A DNA stretch of 35,367 nucleotides from Bacillota bacterium. GTDB taxonomy: Bacteria > Bacillota > Clostridia > Oscillospirales > Oscillospiraceae. The number at the start of each line of letters is the position of its first letter. The first letter of the stretch is position 1. Of this stretch, positions 15,165 to 22,607 are shown piece after piece. Position numbers and translations under genes: made by a program. The stretch covers positions 1 through 35,367 of the forward strand of contig JAEXWS010000242.1 in the NCBI GenBank assembly GCA_023406225.1, read 5' to 3'. The notes under the pieces were generated by a model. It saw only the letters and a program-made list of their open reading frames with translations, did no database searches and had not been told where the DNA came from.

Positions 15165-15494
15165 TTGGCGCGGGAAAAGTTCCAGACCCTGACGGAGCAG
15201 ATGTTTTACATCCTGCTGTGCCTCCGGGAGGAGTGCTGCGGCACGGACGTCATGGCGCGGGTGGCCGGGCTGACCCACGGCCGGGTGGCCGTGGGTCCGG
15301 GGACGCTGTACAACCTGCTGGAGAGCTTCGTTGCGGCGGGGATGATCGCGGAGACGAAGGTGGAGGGCCGGAAGCGCAGCTATCTCATCACCCGAAAGGG
15401 CGCTGAGACGCTGGAGACGGAGTACCGGCGGCTGCTGCAATTGGCGGAGGATTACCGGCGGCTTTCGCCGGGAGAAGGAGGGAACGGGGAATGA
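15165..15494 (+). CDS. PadR-family transcriptional regulator
   Basis: 109 residues, the normal length. Winged helix: FQTLTEQMFYILLCLREECCGTDVM (helices 1-2), then RVAVGPGTLYNLLESFVAAGMI (recognition helix), and the wing ETKVEGRKRSYLITRKGAETLE; the C-terminal helix dimerises. The start is a TTG at 15165, 8 bases after GGGAGG; a GTG at 15156 is part of the ribosome site itself. The stop overlaps the next start (ATGA at 15491), so this PadR and the DUF2812 gene are coupled, a common pair in Firmicutes. Self-operators lie in its promoter. The inducer is unknown. Confidence 0.92.
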   Translation: MAREKFQTLTEQMFYILLCLREECCGTDVMARVAGLTHGRVAVGPGTLYNLLESFVAAGMIAETKVEGRKRSYLITRKGAETLETEYRRLLQLAEDYRRLSPGEGGNGE

Positions 15495-16894
15495 GAGAGA
15501 CGAAACGGCGGTGGGAGCTGTTTTCCTTTTACGACCACACCGGCATTGAGCGGCACCTGGAAAAAATGGCCCGGGAGGGCTGGCGGCTGGTGAGCGCTGA
15601 AAAGAGCCGCTGGACTTACCGCCGGGCGGAGCCCAAGGCGCTCCGCTACGCGGTGGTCTACTACCCGGACGCCTCCCAGTTCGACCCCGGCCCCACCGAG
15701 GGCCAGCAGACCCTGCGGGACTACTGTCTGGCGGCGGGATGGGAGCCGGTGGCCGACTGGGGCCAGATGCAGATCTACGCCACGGACCGGGAGGACCCGG
15801 TGCCCATCGACACGGACCCGGACATCCAGTTGGAGACGATCCACCGCACCATGAAGCGAAGCTTCCTGCCCGCCAACCTGGTCCTGCTGGTCCTCTTTCT
15901 GACCCAGCTTGGGATGCGGCTCTCGGACCTCTACTGGGACATGGCGGACTGCCTTTCCAGCGGGTCGGACCTGTCGCTCTTTTTCATGCTGTTTTCGGTG
16001 ATCGGCATGGAGTGCGTGGAGATCGGCGGCTATTTTCTCTGGCGGCGCCGGTCCAAGCGGTCCATCGCCCAGGGGGGCGGGTGCGTTCCGGCGCTGGGGC
16101 ACCGGCGGCTGACCTGGGCCTTTCTGGCGGCGGAGGCGCTGAGCCTGGTTTGGATGATGGCCTGCCTGGGGAACGCCGCGTCGGGACTGTTCGTGGCGCT
16201 GAACATAGCGGGGCTCTTCCTCCTCGCCTGGCTCTCCTGGCGCTTGCAGTCCGCCATGAAGCGGCGGCGGTTCTCCCGGGAGGTCAACCGGGCCGTCACC
16301 CTGGGCGCCACCGCGGCGCTGACCCTTCTTTTGATGGGGGCCGCGGTCTGGGGCCTGTTCCGCAGCCTTTCCTCCGGGGCTATGGACCGCCCTCCCGCCG
16401 AGACCTACGAATACTACGGCCAGACCTGGGACGTATACCACGACCCTCTGCCGCTGACCATCCAGGACCTGACGGCGGTGGATTACGACCGCTGGTCCAC
16501 GGAGCTGCGCGCCAAGTCCACGCTTCTGGCCGCCCGGCAGGTGGCCTCTCAGCAAAGCCGGTTCGGGGACGGCAAAAACCTGCCGGAGCTGGATTATGAG
16601 ATCATCGACGTCCACGCGTCCTTCCTCACCGGCGCGGTGATGGAAAGCTGCCTGCGGAGCGTCCGCCGGTACGACGGCCGCAATGCCCCGGAGGAGCGCC
16701 GGTCCTGGTACGAGCCTGTGGACGCGGCCGCCTGGCGCGCCGACGAGGCGTACCGGGAATATCGGGGCGGTACTCCCAGGGACGCCTATCTGGTCCGGTG
16801 GGGAGACCGCATCGCGGCGCTGAACCTTTACGGCGGATGGACGCTGACGGAGGCGCAGACGGCGGTGGTCGCGGAAAAGCTGGGCGGGACGTGA
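15491..16894 (+). CDS. DUF2812 membrane protein
   Basis: 467 residues. The N-terminal DUF2812 domain (about 1-110) begins RWELFSFYDHTGIERHLEKMAREGWRLVS and is rich in Tyr/Trp and Asp. The middle holds five hydrophobic segments (about 126-146, 157-178, 205-225, 233-252, 275-298), the first four separated by short basic loops. The C-terminal 165 residues look extracytoplasmic or soluble and have no motif I know. DUF2812 proteins are nearly always encoded after a PadR gene, as here. They are suspected to sense or respond to membrane or wall stress, but no role is proven. A strong terminator follows. Confidence 0.85.
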   Translation: MRETKRRWELFSFYDHTGIERHLEKMAREGWRLVSAEKSRWTYRRAEPKALRYAVVYYPDASQFDPGPTEGQQTLRDYCLAAGWEPVADWGQMQIYATDREDPVPIDTDPDIQLETIHRTMKRSFLPANLVLLVLFLTQLGMRLSDLYWDMADCLSSGSDLSLFFMLFSVIGMECVEIGGYFLWRRRSKRSIAQGGGCVPALGHRRLTWAFLAAEALSLVWMMACLGNAASGLFVALNIAGLFLLAWLSWRLQSAMKRRRFSREVNRAVTLGATAALTLLLMGAAVWGLFRSLSSGAMDRPPAETYEYYGQTWDVYHDPLPLTIQDLTAVDYDRWSTELRAKSTLLAARQVASQQSRFGDGKNLPELDYEIIDVHASFLTGAVMESCLRSVRRYDGRNAPEERRSWYEPVDAAAWRADEAYREYRGGTPRDAYLVRWGDRIAALNLYGGWTLTEAQTAVVAEKLGGT

Positions 16895-16937
16895 GAAAAA
16901 CGGGACCGGCCCCCTGCGAAGGGCCGGTCCCGCATTT
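16895..16937. terminator. Bidirectional terminator between DUF2812 gene and spo0A
   Basis: 12-bp perfect stem CGGGACCGGCCC/GGGCCGGTCCCG (16901-16912, 16921-16932), loop CCTGCGAA. Tails are GTTTTTC on the minus strand (spo0A side) and CATTTTC on the plus. Confidence 0.95.
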
Positions 16938-16945
16938 TCTGTCCG

Positions 16946-17704
16946 TTATGCCTGCCGGGGCGAGCGGCGCTCCAGCACCAGCCGGTCCGCGATCATGGCG
17001 ATAAATTCCGAATTGGTGGGCTTTCCCTTGGCGTTGGACACCGTGTAGCCAAAGAACTTTTGCAGCGTCTCCAGGTCGCCCCGGTCCCAGGCCACCTCGA
17101 TGGCGTGGCGGATGGCCCGCTCCACCCGGGAGGGCGTGGTGCCGAACCGCTTGGCCACCTCCGGATACAGGACCTTCGTGACCGCGTTGATGACGTCCAT
17201 ATCCTCCACGGCGATCATGATGGCCTCCCGCAGGTACTGGTAGCCCTTGATATGGGCGGGCACGCCGATCTCGTGGATGATGGAGGTCACCAGGTTCTTC
17301 AGCTCCGCGGGGTGCTCCGCGTCCTTGGACGGCTGGCCGCAGACGGCCCGCATCCGGTCCAGCAGCGCGTTTTCCTCGCAGGGCTTCGTCAAAAAGAAGC
17401 ATGCCCCCAGGTCCACCGCCTCCGAGACCACGCGGTCGTTGCAAAATGCGGAGAGCACGATGACCTTTGAATCGCACGCCTCATGTTTCATCTGTTTCAT
17501 CACGCCGAAACCGTCCAGTCCCGGCAGGACCACATCCATCAGAACCACAGCGGGCCGATGCTGTTCGATCATCTGCAGAGCTTCCAACCCATCCCCAACG
17601 GAACCCACGACCGCGAATTCCTCTGTCTGATCTATCAAATCCCGCAGCATCCCGCGAAATTCCTCATTGGCGTCTACCAGCAGTACAGTCTTCCTGATGT
17701 CCAT
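16946..17704 (-). CDS. spo0A: Spo0A, sporulation master response regulator
   Basis: 252 residues. Receiver domain (1-125): phosphorylation site D57 in VVLMDVVLPGLDGF, switch Ser85, Lys107 in FFLTKP. The C-terminal DNA-binding domain (about 138-252) is clearly Spo0A: LVTSIIHEIGVPAHIKGYQYLRE, VLYPEVAKRFGTTPSRVERAIR, GYTVSNAKGKPTNSEFIAMIAD. It controls entry into sporulation and binds TGTCGAA boxes. Oddity: the acidic pair that holds Mg2+ (DD in Bacillus) is D11-A12 (LLVDANEEF). E14 or E15 may compensate. The ATG at 17704 has a GAGG site about 11 bases upstream. spoIVB, normally next door, is now 9 kb upstream. Confidence 0.97.
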   Translation of the reverse strand: MDIRKTVLLVDANEEFRGMLRDLIDQTEEFAVVGSVGDGLEALQMIEQHRPAVVLMDVVLPGLDGFGVMKQMKHEACDSKVIVLSAFCNDRVVSEAVDLGACFFLTKPCEENALLDRMRAVCGQPSKDAEHPAELKNLVTSIIHEIGVPAHIKGYQYLREAIMIAVEDMDVINAVTKVLYPEVAKRFGTTPSRVERAIRHAIEVAWDRGDLETLQKFFGYTVSNAKGKPTNSEFIAMIADRLVLERRSPRQA

Positions 17705-17826
17705 GTTATCCCAGTCCTCTTCCTTCCAATTTTATGCACACGGCTGCCTGGGACCGGTGACCGCCCCGGCCAAGGCGCCGGTCCCAGTTTGCGACGGATT
17801 CATGAAGCTTCAAATCACGTTTTCTA

Positions 17827-17893
17827 TAAATTAGCATAAATGGACATGTTTTGCAATATGTAACTGTAAATAAATTCCAAGAATTATTCGACC
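17827..17893 (-). promoter_or_regulatory. spo0A promoter region with a near-0A box
   Basis: Minus strand TTGCAA (17850-17855), 17 bases, TAATTT (17827-17832). GGTCGAA (17887-17893) is one mismatch from the TGTCGAA 0A box and lies about 32 bases upstream of -35, which fits autoregulation. The rest of the AT-rich 17705-18003 gap shows nothing else I can name. Confidence 0.5.
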
Positions 17894-18003
17894 TTATTTT
17901 TGAGACAGCGAAAAAACCTTGAAATATCAACGGTTTCCCCCTCTTTTCTTTTGCGGCGGAACGTGCTAAACTGGAAATTACCAAATCTGGAACAAGGCGG
18001 TGC

Positions 18004-18579
18004 ATGATGGACCTGTTGCGGGAATTGTCGGTTTTTAAACCCTGGAACGAGCAGGAGGCGCGGGACCGGGAGGAGCTTTTGCGCCGCCTCGGCGGCGGCG
18101 AGGACCTGTACGGGCGGGAGAACCCCTCCGCCCATCTGACGGCGTCGGCGTGGGTGGTCAGCCCGGACCGGACCCGGGTGCTGATGGCGTATCACAACCA
18201 GTTCGACTCCTGGGCGTGGCTGGGCGGCCACGCGGACGGGGACCGGGACCTGCTGGCCACGGCGCTGCGGGAGGTCCGGGAGGAGAGCGGTCTGCGGGAG
18301 GTCCGTCCCGTGTCCCGTCAAATTTTTTCTTTGGAAATTTTAACGGTGGACGGCCATGAAAAGCGCGGCCGCTACGTCTCGTCCCACCTGCATCTGAACG
18401 TCACCTTCCTGCTGGAGGCGGACCCGGCGGAGGAAGTGCGCTGCAAGCCGGACGAGAACAGCCGCGTGGGCTGGTTCCGCCTGGAGGACGCCGTGGCGGC
18501 GTCCACAGAGCCGTGGTTCCAGGCCCGGATCTACAAAAAACTCAACGCCAAGCTGGCGGCGCTGTCTGAAAAGAACTGA
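18004..18579 (+). CDS. Nudix hydrolase
   Basis: 191 residues. The Nudix box lies at about 75-97: GGHADGDRDLLATALREV, then REESGL. The REVREE core that binds metal is intact; the first Glu of the consensus (G-x5-E) is Arg, as in a subset of the family. A 45-residue N-terminal helical part precedes the fold. Nudix enzymes cleave nucleoside diphosphates linked to another group; the substrate is not readable. ATGATG start after AAGGCGG; the first ATG is used. Convergent with spoIVB before the mobile element arrived: its TGA stop is the outermost base triplet of the split terminator hairpin. Confidence 0.9.
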   Translation: MMDLLRELSVFKPWNEQEARDREELLRRLGGGEDLYGRENPSAHLTASAWVVSPDRTRVLMAYHNQFDSWAWLGGHADGDRDLLATALREVREESGLREVRPVSRQIFSLEILTVDGHEKRGRYVSSHLHLNVTFLLEADPAEEVRCKPDENSRVGWFRLEDAVAASTEPWFQARIYKKLNAKLAALSEKN

Positions 18580-18595
18580 TGAAAAGCGGCGGCCC
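18577..18595. terminator. Left half of a terminator hairpin split by the mobile element
   Basis: TGATGAAAAGCGGCGGCCC, starting with the Nudix stop codon, is the exact 19-base reverse complement of 26926-26944, which ends with the spoIVB stop. Before insertion the two would form a 19-bp stem with loop AAAT or GAAT, a bidirectional terminator. Confidence 0.92.
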
Positions 18596-18597
18596 AA

Positions 18598-18654
18598 ATG
18601 GCAGCTACTCATAAAACAGTATTAACCAACAAACTAAATTAGGGTAGCTGCCAT
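18598..18654. repeat. Left end: terminal repeat plus internal inverted copy
   Basis: ATGGCAGCTAC (18598-18608) is repeated inverted as GTAGCTGCCAT (18644-18654), 35 bases apart. The terminal repeat ACTCATAAAACAGTAT (18607-18622) overlaps the first arm. These are likely recombinase binding sites. Confidence 0.75.
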
Positions 18655-18668
18655 ACAGGATGCAAAGC

Positions 18669-18708
18669 AAAACGGGTGTATCGTCAATCAAGACGATGCG
18701 CCCGTTTT
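18669..18708 (+). terminator. Hairpin at the left end of the element
   Basis: 17-bp stem (18669-18685, 18692-18708; outer AAAACGGG/CCCGTTTT) with two U-G pairs in the plus-strand RNA, loop of 6, followed by ATTGC. It pairs better in plus-strand RNA. It could block read-in from the Nudix gene or act in the leader of the next gene. Confidence 0.7.
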
Positions 18709-18788
18709 ATTGCAAAGAAGAATGTGATTTTAAATTGTTAACTAATATGCTATCATAAATATATCTTCATTGGAAAGAGAGAGTAACG

Positions 18789-20333
18789 GTGAACGAACTA
18801 CAAGAGATATTTAATAATCGAGAGATTGCAATCGGAACATGGATAATGCTTGCTGCTATAATCTCTATTTTCACAAAACCTGTAAGACAATTTTTGAAAT
18901 CGGTGCTTCCAATAATTTTTTGCCGCAAGTTTATTGTATTTTATATTGTGTTTTTATTCCATTTTTGCTTGGTGACACATTTTCTATACACTGTTGGATT
19001 TTGGTCAATAGCTTTACTAAAAGATACAATTTTCTGGGTACTGTTCGTGGAATTACCACTTTTTGTTAAGGCGATAGAGAAGGCTAACAACAGTCACTTC
19101 TTTGCAAAAATCATAAAAGATAATGTAGCTGTTGCTGTAGTTGTTGAGTTCGTTATAAATTTTTGGACTTTTGATTTACTTGTAGAAATTATTATTGTCC
19201 CGATAGCCCTTTTTATCGGTCTTTTATACGCATTGGCTTCGCGAGAAAAGAAACATCAAAAAGTCAAGCAACTTTTCAATTGGATATTTGTCATTTTCGG
19301 TCTTGTTGTTATCATCAATACATTTAAACATTTGCTTCAAAGTCCTACGGAGCTTTTTAATGTAAGCACACTGCAAGAGTTCTGTCTTCCAATTTTGTTA
19401 CTCCTGCTTAATCTTCCTGTGGTTTATGGTTTGGCGTTGTATAATACATATGAACAAGTTTTTATAAGAGTTAAAGGAAACAAAGCAGAAAACCTCAAAA
19501 TGAAGTGGGGTATTATAAGTTTTGCAAGTATCTACTTATATAAAATTACAGCTATACGCAACAATCCGCAATACACTACTGTAATTAGCTTAACAAACAT
19601 CGAGATGAAAGTAAACCTAAAAAAACTTAATGGCAAACTATCAATGCAGATTGGAGATAATTATATGAAAAGAGCGCATTTCTATATAGTATGGTGCATA
19701 ATTGGCTTTCTAATTTCTATCATAGGAATCGTAATTTGCAATTCACAAATTCCCTTAAAAGAACTTATTGCATTCAAGTTTACAATGGATATTCCACGAC
19801 TTAAAGAGATAATTACCTATATTTGTTCTACGAGTTTGGTATTATCTTTCTGCCTTTTAATTTACTCTTTAGGATTCAGAAAAAAGAAAAATGAAGAAAT
19901 ATCACAAGTTAAAAAGTATTCTTTACACAATTTGCTATATCTTATCGAGAGACAGCATAATATGCTCAAAGAGTTTCCGCCTATTGATGAACCGAAAGAG
20001 CTTTTTTTGCAATATATTACAATAGCGTACGAATTAAAAGTTGAATGTGACAAGGATATTGCAACTTTTGAAAACTTGTTAACATCATGGGAATTAGAAG
20101 TAATAAAGCAGTTGCAAACATCTGTGTATAGCCTTGTTGTTAGCATTGGGATAGATGAAACAGAAATCAGACAATATACCGCAGAACAATTTAATACTTA
20201 TTATTTGGAAAAGAAAGCATCCGCACCACAAAGTGAAAAGATTAATGTATTCGTCTATGATATTCAAAAGGGGATAGAGAAATATTCCGAACAGATAAAA
20301 TTTTGCGCTGAGGAATTCAAGCATTATTTATAA
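18789..20333 (+). CDS. Unknown multi-pass membrane protein (element cargo)
   Basis: 514 residues; not recognised. About eight hydrophobic segments (roughly 16-34, 43-66, 72-96, 112-150, 165-183, 200-220, 300-322, 346-366). A cytoplasmic loop rich in Lys/Asn separates the sixth and seventh, and a soluble C-terminal domain of about 140 residues is rich in Glu, Lys and Tyr. GTG start preceded by a GAAAGAGAGAG purine tract. Strong AT bias with many Ile, Phe and Lys marks it as foreign even within the element. It is the only cargo gene on the plus strand at the left end, lies alone, and has no link to transfer genes; accessory functions such as transport, immunity or phage defence are all possible. 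No function assigned. Confidence 0.75.
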   Translation: MNELQEIFNNREIAIGTWIMLAAIISIFTKPVRQFLKSVLPIIFCRKFIVFYIVFLFHFCLVTHFLYTVGFWSIALLKDTIFWVLFVELPLFVKAIEKANNSHFFAKIIKDNVAVAVVVEFVINFWTFDLLVEIIIVPIALFIGLLYALASREKKHQKVKQLFNWIFVIFGLVVIINTFKHLLQSPTELFNVSTLQEFCLPILLLLLNLPVVYGLALYNTYEQVFIRVKGNKAENLKMKWGIISFASIYLYKITAIRNNPQYTTVISLTNIEMKVNLKKLNGKLSMQIGDNYMKRAHFYIVWCIIGFLISIIGIVICNSQIPLKELIAFKFTMDIPRLKEIITYICSTSLVLSFCLLIYSLGFRKKKNEEISQVKKYSLHNLLYLIERQHNMLKEFPPIDEPKELFLQYITIAYELKVECDKDIATFENLLTSWELEVIKQLQTSVYSLVVSIGIDETEIRQYTAEQFNTYYLEKKASAPQSEKINVFVYDIQKGIEKYSEQIKFCAEEFKHYL

Positions 20334-20543
20334 TCGTGTCAATCAGCAAAATTACTATGCGAAGAGGATTAAACGCTGTATTGTTAAATAACGGTATGCC
20401 CGTTTTGTTACGCAGTAGAGCGTCATTTTGAGAGGTACGAATATAAAATCCTTACCCATGCTCTTATTGTGTCCGCAAAGCCGCATAAATCAAAGGAAAA
20501 ATATTCTCTATTGCGTGACAGAGAACCCTATAATTTAGATAGG

Positions 20544-20577
20544 GCGCAAGCGGTCTATCCGTTTGCGCTCTCTTGAT
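20544..20577 (+). terminator. Candidate terminator right of the membrane-protein gene
   Basis: 10-bp stem GCGCAAGCGG/CCGTTTGCGC (20544-20553, 20559-20568; one G-U pair) followed by TCTCTTG. It lies 210 bases past the stop. The intervening 20334-20543 stretch shows only short dyads. Confidence 0.55.
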
Positions 20578-20598
20578 TACCCCATAGCAAGGACATGG

Positions 20599-20647
20599 AA
20601 AACCGTCAAGGGCGGCGCAGCCGTTCATTTTGACCCTTGACGGTTTT
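20599..20647 (-). terminator. Terminator after the HTH gene
   Basis: 14-bp perfect stem AAAACCGTCAAGGG/CCCTTGACGGTTTT (20599-20612, 20634-20647), loop 21, 11 bases past the stop at 20659; TTTTCC at the minus-strand 3' side. This same structure is common behind such genes in clostridial conjugative transposons (recalled, not searched). Confidence 0.8.
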
Positions 20648-20658
20648 TCATGGCTTTG

Positions 20659-20874
20659 CTACTTATGCGGCGGCTGATAGTCCATTCGGAACTTCATAAC
20701 AGCCATGAGCAGCTTGGCGTTCAATCGCTCTTTTATATCGGCGTTCCCTCCGCTTAGTCTACCTATGTAGGCTTTGTGCCGTTCCTGTACTGCAAGAAGT
20801 GAGGCGGTATCGCCTGTGATTGCTCTTTCAATCACTTTATGGGGAACAAGGTTATATTTGCTATTCATCATCAT
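20659..20874 (-). CDS. Tn916 Orf8-like small helix-turn-helix protein
   Basis: 71 residues. The pattern NSKYNLVPHKVIERAITGD, then AVQERHKAYIGRLSGG and the ending ERLNAKLLMAVMKF, matches the small HTH proteins (Orf8 type) that accompany the sigma-like Orf7 in Tn916-family elements. In that group it is taken to regulate excision or transfer genes. Three successive ATG codons overlap the end of the sigma gene by 14 bases, so they are co-translated. A terminator hairpin follows. There are no Xis or tyrosine integrase genes downstream, unlike Tn916. Confidence 0.8.
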   Translation of the reverse strand: MMMNSKYNLVPHKVIERAITGDTASLLAVQERHKAYIGRLSGGNADIKERLNAKLLMAVMKFRMDYQPPHK

Positions 20875-21301
20875 TCATTTTCTCCATTTCTTTTCGTAGT
20901 TGTTTCAAAGCTGCGTTTTTCTGATAGTTGACCGTTGTGCGCGGTTTTCCCAATAACGCCGCAATCTGCTTATCCCTTAATTGCAGATAATAGCGCATAA
21001 GGATAATTTCCCGCCAACCTTCCGACAGGCACAACAAAGCCTTTGCCAACTTTTCATTATCAACGGTTACGATTTGTCCACAAACTGTAAAAACAGTCGG
21101 CTTGTCCTGCAAGACAAAGTATTCATCCATGCTATGCGGCGCAAAAGACGTGTTCTCTTGCAAGTATTCAAAGGATATTTCATGTGTTGTCTTACGCTTC
21201 TGTTCCCTGTAATAATTACAGGCCTCATTGTGCAATACGGCTTTGCAAAATGCGTGAAACCGGCGTTCAACATACTCTCTATTTTCTGTAGATAACATCA
21301 T
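20861..21301 (-). CDS. Tn916 Orf7-like sigma-70 family protein
   Basis: 146 residues. N-terminal region-2-like helices (STENREYVERRFHAFCKAVLHNEACNYYRE) and a C-terminal region-4 HTH (LSEGWREIILMRYYLQLRDKQIAALLGKPRTTVNYQKNAALKQLRKEM). It corresponds to the sigma-like Orf7 of Tn916-type elements, which drives element gene expression. Start at 21301 or the next codon, after GGGGGTG; the frame is open further up to 21577, but that stretch contains the leader and attenuator. Regulated by the attenuator at 21332-21374 (inference). Confidence 0.85.
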   Translation of the reverse strand: MMLSTENREYVERRFHAFCKAVLHNEACNYYREQKRKTTHEISFEYLQENTSFAPHSMDEYFVLQDKPTVFTVCGQIVTVDNEKLAKALLCLSEGWREIILMRYYLQLRDKQIAALLGKPRTTVNYQKNAALKQLRKEMEKMNDDE

Positions 21302-21331
21302 TCTCACCCCCTTTCCGTTTGGAATGAGGGC

Positions 21332-21374
21332 TATAACAAAACCGCCTGTGCAGCGCAAAACTGAACAGACGGTT
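21332..21374 (-). terminator. Attenuator hairpin between leader peptide and sigma gene
   Basis: Minus-strand RNA: AACCGUCUGU pairs with ACAGGCGGUU (arms 21365-21374 and 21340-21349; one U-G pair), followed by UUGUUAU. It sits 25 bases after the leader stop and 31 before the ribosome site of the sigma gene. Confidence 0.75.
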
Positions 21375-21398
21375 ATGCTATATGATGTGATAAGCCAT

Positions 21399-21509
21399 TT
21401 ATAATGATGTGTGTGTTCCTCTTGATAGCCACAATATCCCATAGGCAGGAACAGGCTTTTTTTGACAAGCGGCCGTTGGGCGGCATGGAGCAAAAATATA
21501 AAAGGACAT
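21399..21509 (-). CDS. Leader peptide (36 residues)
   Basis: ATG at 21509 follows a strong AAGGAGG site 7 bases upstream and runs 36 codons: MSFYIFAPCRPTAACQKKP, then VPAYGILWLSRGTHTSL. It does not resemble a folded protein. Position, strong ribosome site and a terminator-like hairpin immediately downstream fit a translational leader whose reading speed sets read-through into the sigma gene, as described for regulated Tn916-type genes. The presence of a leader here while no resistance gene is in this position suggests a remnant or that it controls the sigma operon directly. Confidence 0.65.
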   Translation of the reverse strand: MSFYIFAPCRPTAACQKKPVPAYGILWLSRGTHTSL

Positions 21510-21613
21510 AGCAATACCTCCTTGATACCGCCGTATCCTTGTAAATAATTGTTTTTTCTCCGTTTTTCTGTTTTCAAAATAAAAACGGCGGCTCTATGTT
21601 TTCAAAAAGCGAA

Positions 21614-21657
21614 AGAGCCGATAACCATGAGTTTTTACCTCATGTGTTATCGGCTCT
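21614..21657 (-). terminator. Terminator after the KTR gene
   Basis: 18-bp stem with one bulged base: arms AGAGCCGATAAC CATGAG (21614-21631) and its complement (21639-21657), loop of 7; minus-strand tail TTTCGCTTTTTG. It ends the ABC-KTR transcript. Confidence 0.85.
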
Positions 21658-21661
21658 GCGT

Positions 21662-21853
21662 CTATGCGTCCGGCTCTCTAACAATGAATATATTGAATTT
21701 CTTTGCATTGATTATGGTTTCATGTTTGCATTTAGGGCAGAATAGCGGAAAGTTCACAAGAACGGTATCGTCGCGTATTCTTACCCTTGTTTTGCTCTTG
21801 CAAACAGGACACAATATCCAACTTTCTTTTTTTGCGTTTATAGATAATTTCAC
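21662..21853 (-). CDS. Cysteine-rich KTR-domain protein
   Basis: 63 residues. Zinc-ribbon core WILCPVCKSKTRVRIRDD, then TVLVNFPLFCPKCKHETII with two CPxC pairs, ending VREPDA. This is the Cys-rich KTR protein that follows the resistance gene in Tn916-type elements. Its function is unknown. The start is taken as GTG at 21853, just after the permease stop; an earlier TTG at 21892 would overlap the permease. It places the ABC exporter in the slot usually held by tet(M). Confidence 0.85.
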   Translation of the reverse strand: MKLSINAKKESWILCPVCKSKTRVRIRDDTVLVNFPLFCPKCKHETIINAKKFNIFIVREPDA

Positions 21854-21863
21854 GTTGCTTGCT

Positions 21864-22607
21864 CTATTCCCACTTAAAGAATTTGACTGCAATTCCTGTG
21901 CAGATGATTGTAACTGCTACCATAACCACAATAGGATACCAAGCATTTTCAATCGGCAAGCCAAGAAAGGTTGACTTCATCAGTTGGATACCCTGTGTCA
22001 TTGGAAAGACGCTCACGATTTTTTGCATAACTGGGGGCATTACCTCAAATGGAAGTGTCGCACCCGAAAAAATCAACATTGGAAAGTATAAGATACAGGC
22101 AATAACGCTTGCACTCTTTGAATTTTTTGCAATACCGCCAACCATCATTCCGATACTTAGGGTAGAAACCATTGTCAGCAGCCAGCTTCCCCCAAAAGCG
22201 AACCACGAGCCGCTTATTCTCACATTCCATATCAACATTGCCGTAGGAATAAGCGTAAGCATAGACACAAGACAGTACACAATGTAAATTGTAAATTCAA
22301 CGGAAAGCAGCTTTAACGGGCTAACTGGCGTAACATGAAAACGCTTTAGGATTTTTCGCGCCCGGTAATCAGATACGACAAGGGGCAGCCCCATTAAACC
22401 ACCTGCACATATACTTATCGTACAAAGTGCGCCGAATGACTGTTCCATAAATGTGTACGCTGCACCGTCCGCAGCGGGCTTTGTGTCATAGATGAAACCA
22501 AGAATAACTAAGACAATAAGCGGCATAATGACCGCAAAAATAACCATGTCCATGTTTCGGATATTGAGCTTTAACTCATTCTTTAACAATGTACCAAACG
22601 ATTTCAT
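21864..22607 (-). CDS. ABC-2 type exporter permease
   Basis: 247 residues with six hydrophobic segments (about 22-42, 60-82, 103-130, 138-163, 170-190, 222-242), the ABC-2 membrane pattern. It starts MKSFGTLLKNELKLNIRNMD and contains GLPLVVSDYRARKILKRFHVTPVSP, the basic loop that couples to the ATPase in this family. Together with the ATPase it forms a (2+2) exporter, probably for a drug or peptide. The ATG overlaps the ATPase stop by 4 bases (ATGA), giving coupled translation. Confidence 0.92.
   Translation of the reverse strand: MKSFGTLLKNELKLNIRNMDMVIFAVIMPLIVLVILGFIYDTKPAADGAAYTFMEQSFGALCTISICAGGLMGLPLVVSDYRARKILKRFHVTPVSPLKLLSVEFTIYIVYCLVSMLTLIPTAMLIWNVRISGSWFAFGGSWLLTMVSTLSIGMMVGGIAKNSKSASVIACILYFPMLIFSGATLPFEVMPPVMQKIVSVFPMTQGIQLMKSTFLGLPIENAWYPIVVMVAVTIICTGIAVKFFKWE

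Noticed and set aside
17705..18003. Small RNA or extra gene between spo0A and the Nudix gene
   Set aside because: AT-rich promoter DNA without a clear terminator or ribosome site; only the spo0A promoter and a near-0A box are supportable.
21302..21577. N-terminal extension of the sigma-like protein
   Set aside because: This stretch holds the leader frame and attenuator; the GGGGGTG site before 21301 decides the start.
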